Shown: piece after piece, positions 58,357 through 64,000 of the stretch | How positions within the stretch are numbered: position 1 is the stretch's first letter | Layout: every line of letters starts with the position of its first letter | NCBI GenBank assembly: GCA_947382355.1 | Contig: CANCYR010000006.1 | Span: 1-64,000, forward strand | Reading direction: 5' to 3' | DNA from: an uncultured Lachnospiraceae bacterium | GTDB taxonomy: Bacteria > Bacillota > Clostridia > Lachnospirales > Lachnospiraceae | Length of the DNA stretch: 64,000 nt | Notes under the pieces: generated by a model | The model's database searches: none | Told to the model about the DNA's origin: nothing | The model's input: the letters and a program-made list of their open reading frames with translations, nothing else | Translations under genes and position numbers: made by a program

Positions 58357-60390
58357 ATGAAAAAAGCGGACTTGGGTGTGGCATTATACATACTTACTGC
58401 ATTTGTTATGTTTATTGTGACGCTTCCTTCTTTGATGCTGGATGTGCTGCTGGCAGTCAATATTGCCACAGCCTTTATTGTAATGTTCAGCTGTATGTTT
58501 GCCAAGGAAGCGCTGGACATGTCTTACTTTCCCACAGTGCTCCTGTTTACCACCATTTTCAGGATAGCCTTGAATGTTTCTTCCACAAAGCTGATTTTAT
58601 TTAAGGGAGAACCGGGAAATGTAGTCACGACCTTTGGACAATTCGTAGGCGGCGGAGATTTAATAATAGGTGTTATTGTCTTTGTCATTTTAATTCTGAT
58701 ACAGTTTATGGTTATTAATAAAGGTTCAGAGAGAGTTGCAGAGGTAACGGCAAGATTTACATTGGATGCTATGCCGGGTAAGCAGATGGCTATCGATGCC
58801 GATTTAAATACCGGCGCTATTACGGACCAGGAGGCAAAGATACGAAGAGATAAGATTCAGCAGGAGGCAAGCTTTTTCGGAAGCATGGATGGTGCGGTAA
58901 AGTATGTAAAGGGTGATGCCATGGCAGGCCTTTTAATTACCGTTATAAATATTGTGGGAGGCATAGCCATGGGAGTGCTCCGTCAGGGCATGGATATAGG
59001 AGATGCCCTGGACAAATATACCATTCTCACCATCGGCGACGGTCTGGTAAGCCAGATTCCTTCCCTGCTTATTTCTTTATCCACCGGTATTCTTGTTACA
59101 AAAGGAAGCAAGGATGCGGATTTTGGAAGCGTGCTGTTAAAGCAGCTCTTTGGAGTGCCCAAGGTGTTGTATATGACTGGAGGGGTCATTACCTTTCTTG
59201 GCATTGTAACTCCTCTGAATCCGGTTATTTTTGTTACATTGGGAATGGCATTCATCATTGCGGGAAGAATGGTTGCCGGCACTATAGAAACTGCCAAAAT
59301 AGAACAGGAAGTAGATATGGACGAAGTGGCTGCTGAGGAAATAAGGCAGCCGGAAAATGTCACCTCCCTTTTACAGGTAGACCCTATCGAGCTGGAATTC
59401 GGTTATGGTATCATTCCTTTGGCAGATGTGAACCAGGGGGGAGATTTGTTAGACCGAGTAGTTATGATTAGACGCCAGATTGCTCTGGAGCTTGGTACTG
59501 TGGTGCCGATTATCCGTCTTAGGGATAACATACAATTGAATCCCAACCAATATATTATTAAGATAAAAGGAATTCAGGTCAGTGAAGGCGAAATTCTTTT
59601 TGACCACTATATGGCAATGAATCCGGGCTATGTGGAGGAGGAAATTACAGGTATTCCCACCTTTGAGCCTTCCTTCCATCTTCCGGCCATCTGGATTACG
59701 GAAAATCAAAGGGAGAGGGCAGAGAGCATGGGGTATACGGTGGTAGACCCGCCTTCTATTATTGCTACCCATTTGACAGAAATTATCAGACAGCATATTT
59801 CCGAGCTGCTTACAAGACAGGATGTATCCCACCTGGTAGAGAATTTAAAGGAAAGCAATCCTTCCTTAGTGGAAGAGCTGGTGCCAAAGCTTTTGGGGCT
59901 TGGAGAAGTGCAGAAGGTATTGCAGAATCTCTTAAAAGAAGGTATTTCCATAAGAGACCTGCTCTCCATTTTTGAAACGCTGGCAGATTATGCAGCAACT
60001 ACCAGAGATACGGATATTTTAACGGAATATGTAAGACAGGGACTGAAAAGAGCCATATCTGCCAGGTTTTTTCCCACCAATGAGACTACCAGCGTGGTGA
60101 CTTTGGATCCGAAAATCGAGCAGGAGGTCATGGCGGCTGTAAAGCAGACAGAGCAGGGCGCTTATTTGAATTTAGAGCCGGAAAAGACCAAGGCAATCAT
60201 GAATTCCATAGGAACAGAAGTGGGCAAGCTGGAAAGTCTGGGAAAGGCTCCCATTATTATTACGTCACCTATTGTACGAATGTATTTTAAGCGGCTGACG
60301 GAAGATTATTACAGAGATTTGATTGTAGTATCCTATAATGAGATAGAATCTAACATTGAATTACAATCTGTAGGGATGGTGACGGCATAA
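58357..60390 (+). CDS. flhA: Flagellar export protein FlhA
   Basis: 677 residues. Eight membrane helices in the first 300 residues, the FHIPEP signature region (TARFTLDAMPGKQMAIDADLN, GAITDQEA) and a large cytoplasmic domain (about 330-677) that docks chaperone-substrate pairs. AAAGGAGGAG precedes the ATG at 58357. Its stop shares one base with the flhF start. Confidence 0.96.
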   Translation: MKKADLGVALYILTAFVMFIVTLPSLMLDVLLAVNIATAFIVMFSCMFAKEALDMSYFPTVLLFTTIFRIALNVSSTKLILFKGEPGNVVTTFGQFVGGGDLIIGVIVFVILILIQFMVINKGSERVAEVTARFTLDAMPGKQMAIDADLNTGAITDQEAKIRRDKIQQEASFFGSMDGAVKYVKGDAMAGLLITVINIVGGIAMGVLRQGMDIGDALDKYTILTIGDGLVSQIPSLLISLSTGILVTKGSKDADFGSVLLKQLFGVPKVLYMTGGVITFLGIVTPLNPVIFVTLGMAFIIAGRMVAGTIETAKIEQEVDMDEVAAEEIRQPENVTSLLQVDPIELEFGYGIIPLADVNQGGDLLDRVVMIRRQIALELGTVVPIIRLRDNIQLNPNQYIIKIKGIQVSEGEILFDHYMAMNPGYVEEEITGIPTFEPSFHLPAIWITENQRERAESMGYTVVDPPSIIATHLTEIIRQHISELLTRQDVSHLVENLKESNPSLVEELVPKLLGLGEVQKVLQNLLKEGISIRDLLSIFETLADYAATTRDTDILTEYVRQGLKRAISARFFPTNETTSVVTLDPKIEQEVMAAVKQTEQGAYLNLEPEKTKAIMNSIGTEVGKLESLGKAPIIITSPIVRMYFKRLTEDYYRDLIVVSYNEIESNIELQSVGMVTA

Positions 60391-61637
60391 TGATCATAAA
60401 AAAATTTTTAGGAAAAACAGAAGAGAAAGCAGTGGAAAATGCCAAAAAGGAATTAGGAACAGGCATTGTGATCATGAATGTAAAGAGTGTGAAGAAGAAG
60501 GGCTTTTTTTCTCTTTTTAAAAGAGAGAAAGTAGAAGTGACGGTTGCCCTGGAGGAAGAAGGAGAAAAGCAGAAAAATCAGCCTGCCGACCAGCCAAAGA
60601 AGGAGGAAGCGGCAAAACAGGCGGCAGAGCCTGTAAAGCCAGTGGATATAACGAAACCGGCAGAGGCGGCAGGCACATCAAAGGATGAAAACGCAGCAAT
60701 TGAAGAGAAGCTGGATTCCCTTCAAAGCCTTTTGGAAAAGCAGCTAATGAATGCGGCATTTATGGAAGAAAAGGAGAAAAAGGGAAAAGAGGAAGAAAAA
60801 AAGGAAAAGGAAGAAGAGGAAACGAATCAGGAAGAAACGGAAATGAATCGCTTCTTAAAGCTTCTTTATAATACAATGATTGAAAATGAAGTGGATGAAA
60901 TTTATGCTAATCAGATTATTGATGATTTTGGGAAGTTGCAGTCTTCCAATCAGACTATAGATTATGTTCTTTCTAATATATATCAGAAGATGATTTTGCG
61001 TTTCGGAGAATCAAAAGGAATTGAAGCTCCCAAGAAAAAGCCAAAGCTTGTATTTTTTATTGGTCCTACCGGTGTGGGTAAGACTACTACCATTGCCAAA
61101 ATCGCTTCAAAATTTCAGGTAGAAAAGGAAAAGAAGGTGGCTCTTCTCACGGCTGATACATATCGGATTGCAGCGGCGGAACAGCTTCGCACCTATGCGA
61201 ATATATTAGAAGCACCTTTCCGTATTATTTATACGGAGGAAGAAATCGTAGCAGCCTGCGAGGAATTTTCTGATTATGATTATATTCTGGTGGATACTGC
61301 AGGTCATTCCCATCAGAATGAAGGTCAGCGGGAGAGTATGAAAAAGCTGCTTGATGCTACAGGAGAACAGGTGGAAAAGGAAGTATACCTAGTATTAAGC
61401 GCTACCACAAAATATAAAGACTTATTGAATATTGCTGACACATATACAAAAATAACGGATTTTAAAATAATTTTTACCAAGTTAGATGAAACGGAAACAT
61501 TTGGAAACTTACTGAATTTAAAGCTTCATACCGGGGTAGAATTATCATACGTAACATGCGGGCAGAATGTACCGGATGATATTGCCGATTTCAATCCTCA
61601 AAAAACGGTAAAAAAATTGCTTGAGGGAAGGCAATAG
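60390..61637 (+). CDS. flhF: Flagellar SRP-like GTPase FlhF
   Basis: 415 residues: N-terminal basic domain (VKKKGFFSLFKREKVEVTVAL), a Lys/Glu-rich disordered B region (about 60-150), and the NG GTPase domain with P-loop GPTGVGKTTT (near residue 225), LLTADTYRIAAAEQLRTYA, DTAGHS and TKLDE. FlhF sets flagellar position and number with FlhG. Confidence 0.95.
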   Translation: MIIKKFLGKTEEKAVENAKKELGTGIVIMNVKSVKKKGFFSLFKREKVEVTVALEEEGEKQKNQPADQPKKEEAAKQAAEPVKPVDITKPAEAAGTSKDENAAIEEKLDSLQSLLEKQLMNAAFMEEKEKKGKEEEKKEKEEEETNQEETEMNRFLKLLYNTMIENEVDEIYANQIIDDFGKLQSSNQTIDYVLSNIYQKMILRFGESKGIEAPKKKPKLVFFIGPTGVGKTTTIAKIASKFQVEKEKKVALLTADTYRIAAAEQLRTYANILEAPFRIIYTEEEIVAACEEFSDYDYILVDTAGHSHQNEGQRESMKKLLDATGEQVEKEVYLVLSATTKYKDLLNIADTYTKITDFKIIFTKLDETETFGNLLNLKLHTGVELSYVTCGQNVPDDIADFNPQKTVKKLLEGRQ

Positions 61638-61667
61638 CGGAGACAAATGTACAATGGAGGAATGATA

Positions 61668-62546
61668 ATGGACCAGGCAGAAAAACTCCGAAATATTATA
61701 AAGGCTAATCAGGCCAATCAAAGACCTCTGGCCAGAGTTATTGCCGTCACAAGCGGAAAGGGTGGGGTCGGTAAATCCAATACAGCCATTAATCTGGCTA
61801 TACAGTTTAAGAAAATGGGACAGCGGGTCATTATTCTGGATGCGGATTTTGGTCTTGCCAATATTGAGATTATGTTTGGAACCGTACCAAAGCATAATTT
61901 ATCGGATTTGATTTATCAGGGAAAAAATATAAAGGATGTAATAACATGGGGACCGGGAGAAGTGGGATTTATCTCAGGAGGTTCCGGAATTGCCGGGCTT
62001 TCCAATTTAAGCCGGGATTACCTTATGTATATTATCCAGAATCTGGCAGAGCTGGATTCGCTGGCAGATGTGATTATTATCGATACCGGCGCCGGGATAT
62101 CGGATGCGGTGCTGGAATTTTTAGTAGCAAGCGGGGAGATTCTTCTGGTGACTACGCCGGAGCCTACTTCTATTACAGATGCGTATTCCCTGTTAAAATC
62201 TTTGAGCGGACACAAACGGTTTTTGGCAGAAAATTCCCAGATAAAGGTAATTGCCAACCGGGTGGGGACGAAAGAAGAGGGGAAGGATTTATTTCAAAAG
62301 CTGAGCACGGTGGTAACCAGATACTTAAGACTGCCTATTACCTACTTAGGCAGCGTGCCTCAGGACGTACATCTGTCAAAGGCAGTCATGCAGCAGGAGC
62401 CGGTTTGCCTTGCCAGTCCTTCTGCCAAGTCAGCAAAAGCATTTGTGGAGATTGCGGAGATTTTAATGAGCGGGCCGGGCAGCGATACAGTTCAGAAAAG
62501 AGGAATGGCGGCATTCTTTTCCCATATTCTGACCGGAAAAAAATAA
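61668..62546 (+). CDS. flhG: MinD-like ATPase FlhG (YlxH)
   Basis: 292 residues. The N-terminal DQAEKLRNIIKA helix that activates FlhF, deviant Walker A (SGKGGVGKSN), LDADFGLANIEIMFG and DTGAGIS motifs, and a C-terminal membrane-targeting helix are present. ATG 61668 lies eight bases after GGAGG; ATG 61662 is too close. It limits flagellar number. Confidence 0.94.
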   Translation: MDQAEKLRNIIKANQANQRPLARVIAVTSGKGGVGKSNTAINLAIQFKKMGQRVIILDADFGLANIEIMFGTVPKHNLSDLIYQGKNIKDVITWGPGEVGFISGGSGIAGLSNLSRDYLMYIIQNLAELDSLADVIIIDTGAGISDAVLEFLVASGEILLVTTPEPTSITDAYSLLKSLSGHKRFLAENSQIKVIANRVGTKEEGKDLFQKLSTVVTRYLRLPITYLGSVPQDVHLSKAVMQQEPVCLASPSAKSAKAFVEIAEILMSGPGSDTVQKRGMAAFFSHILTGKK

Positions 62547-62564
62547 TCCAAGAAGGAGGAAGCT

Positions 62565-63287
62565 ATGTTATCGAAATATATATTGCCAGGAGAAAAAGTA
62601 GAATTGCAGGCAGTGGAAAAGACTATTTTAGGTGAAGGGGCTGATGATAGGATATACGTATCAAAGGTATATGATGTATTATCAGATGAGAGGCTTGAAA
62701 TCTGTATGCCCATGGAGCAGACCAAGTTAATCCTATTGCCTGCTGACGGAGTATATGAGATTTGTTTTTATACAAAGACGGGCATTTATCAGAGTCTTGC
62801 AAGAGTGGTGGACCGCTATAAGGTAAATGGCGTGTTTTTACTTTTGTTTGAACTTACTACGAATTTAAGAAAGCATCAAAGAAGGGAATATTACCGCTTT
62901 AATTGTATTTTAAATATGAAGAGCAGAGAGCTTAGTCTTGATGAAAAGCTAGCATATGAGGAAAGGAAAGCGGTATTTTTAGAAGAGAGCCTTCCCCTGC
63001 GTCAAAGCATTATTGTAGATATCAGCGGAGGCGGCATTCGTTTTGTGGCCAACCATCAGTATGAAAAAGATACGGTTATTTATCTGACTTATACCCTTAT
63101 CGTACAGGGCGAGGAAAAAAAGTATGATCTTACCGGAAAGATTCTAAGCTCTAAAGAGCTGGAGAACAGGAAGGGTCAATACGAGCACAGGGTGCAGTAT
63201 GTGAATATCACCAATGGACAACGGGAAGAAATCATCCGGTTTATTTTTGAGGAAGAACGAAAAAACAGACAAAAATTGCAAGGATAG
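62565..63287 (+). CDS. YcgR-like PilZ-domain protein (c-di-GMP flagellar brake)
   Basis: 240 residues. The N-terminal YcgR-like beta domain (about residues 1-100) precedes a PilZ domain with both c-di-GMP motifs: RKHQRREYYR (RxxxR, about residues 102-111) and DISGGGIRF ([D/N]xSxxG, about 152-160). With c-di-GMP such proteins bind the stator or switch and slow swimming. It lies inside the flagellar operon between flhG and cheB; AGAAGGAGG precedes the ATG. Confidence 0.9.
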   Translation: MLSKYILPGEKVELQAVEKTILGEGADDRIYVSKVYDVLSDERLEICMPMEQTKLILLPADGVYEICFYTKTGIYQSLARVVDRYKVNGVFLLLFELTTNLRKHQRREYYRFNCILNMKSRELSLDEKLAYEERKAVFLEESLPLRQSIIVDISGGGIRFVANHQYEKDTVIYLTYTLIVQGEEKKYDLTGKILSSKELENRKGQYEHRVQYVNITNGQREEIIRFIFEEERKNRQKLQG

Positions 63288-63294
63288 TGGTGTT

Positions 63295-64000
63295 ATGAAA
63301 AAAATACTGGTTGTTGATGATTCTGCACTTATGAGAAGGGTTATTTGTGATATAATAAACATGGATGGAAGGTTCCATGTGGAGGATACAGCCACAAATG
63401 GTGTGGAGGCCTTAAAGCTTTTGCAGGAAAAGGCATATGACGGAGTCGTGTTAGATGTGAATATGCCCAAAATGTCGGGAATTGAGCTTTTAAAGGAATT
63501 GAACAGGCAGAAGATTCCGGCAAGGGTGGTTATGAACAGCTCCATGACAAGGGAAGGTGCCCAGATTACTTTGGAAGCCCTGGAGCTTGGAGCCATTGAT
63601 TTTGTACATAAGCCTCTTAGTATACTGGATGCAAAGGCGGACAAATTCAGAAGCAGGTTCCTGAATATATTGTGGGAGGCTACAGCGGCCAATTTTTCTT
63701 CTCCCAAAAGAAGGAGCAGTATTTCCCATGTAGGGAAATATAAATTCAGGCGCATGGAGGAGGGTCCGGTGAAGCTTCGTAAATCCCAGCCGGTAGCCGG
63801 CAGGAAGCTGGTGGCCATAGCCTGCTCCACCGGTGGGCCAAAGGCCTTGCAGCAGGTCATTCCAAAGCTTCCGGGAAATCTGGACGCACCGGTGCTGGTT
63901 GTGCAGCATATGCCTTCCGGCTTTACGGAATCCCTGGCGGAAAGGCTGAATACCTTGAGCGAGCTTTCTGTAAAGGAAGCGGAGCCGGGAGATAAGCTGT
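63295..64000 (+). CDS. cheB: Chemotaxis methylesterase CheB (partial, runs off the right edge)
   Basis: The first 235 residues are visible. A receiver domain (ILVVDDSALMRR, VVLDVNMPKMSG, FVHKPLS) is joined by a linker of about 45 residues to the CheB methylesterase domain with catalytic Ser178 in ACSTGGPKAL and VVQHMPSGFT. It removes methyl groups from chemoreceptors during adaptation. The reading frame is open to position 64,000. cheA, cheW and sigD probably follow outside. Confidence 0.94.
   Translation, partial: MKKILVVDDSALMRRVICDIINMDGRFHVEDTATNGVEALKLLQEKAYDGVVLDVNMPKMSGIELLKELNRQKIPARVVMNSSMTREGAQITLEALELGAIDFVHKPLSILDAKADKFRSRFLNILWEATAANFSSPKRRSSISHVGKYKFRRMEEGPVKLRKSQPVAGRKLVAIACSTGGPKALQQVIPKLPGNLDAPVLVVQHMPSGFTESLAERLNTLSELSVKEAEPGDKL

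Noticed and set aside
1..64000. CRISPR arrays, tRNA or rRNA genes
   Set aside because: No regularly spaced direct repeats, no cloverleaf sequence ending in a T-loop GTTCRANNC, and no rRNA text were noticed by eye on either strand.

Overview
The window comes from a motile, Gram-positive member of the Clostridia, most likely Lachnospiraceae. Evidence: a Bacillus/Clostridium-type fla/che operon with FliY instead of a plain FliN, codY directly upstream of flgB, Shine-Dalgarno sites close to AGGAGG, and a secretin-less type IV pilus locus. Three blocks lie side by side.

(1) Positions 1 to about 12,600 are the right end of a prophage or phage-like element. They carry a tail protein end, a receptor-binding tail protein, holin, modular endolysin, two small leftward genes (one an XRE repressor-like protein), a sigma-like HTH/zinc protein, a SHOCT-like protein and two overlapping large serine recombinases. 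A cargo segment follows (CorA-like transporter, Hsp20 under a CIRCE operator, two unknown genes). The element ends inside comM: only the C-terminal part of this Mg-chelatase-like competence ATPase remains, directly upstream of dprA. The other comM half should lie beyond the left edge. comM is therefore broken in this lysogen, and dprA may be cut off from its usual promoter.

(2) Positions about 14,300-34,440 hold a type IV pilus locus placed between dprA and topA, which are neighbours in Bacillus. Order: PilB-like ATPase with two c-di-GMP-type MshEN motifs, PilC, two related pilins, prepilin peptidase, a PilM-PilN fusion, a PilO-like protein, four minor pilin-like proteins (three of about 590-790 residues, one of them lacking Glu5 like GspK), and a 1685-residue secreted protein in the position PilY1 takes in Gram-negative loci. 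No pilT-like gene is present. The locus ends at a strong terminator.

(3) From 34,645 to the right edge: topA, codY (with a near-consensus CodY box in its promoter), then the fla/che operon: flgB flgC fliE fliF fliG fliH fliI fliJ motE-like fliK flgD TIGR02530-like flgE flbD motA motB fliL fliM fliY cheY fliO fliP fliQ fliR flhB flhA flhF flhG, a PilZ/YcgR-like gene and the start of cheB. A sigma-A promoter precedes flgB, a sigma-28-type promoter precedes fliK, a long hairpin separates flgE from flbD, and a 144-bp element with 16-bp inverted ends separates flhB from flhA.

The pilus ATPase (MshEN) and the flagellar brake (PilZ) both look like c-di-GMP receptors, so one second messenger could set the balance between piliation and swimming. 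No tRNA, rRNA, CRISPR array or insertion sequence transposase was recognised.
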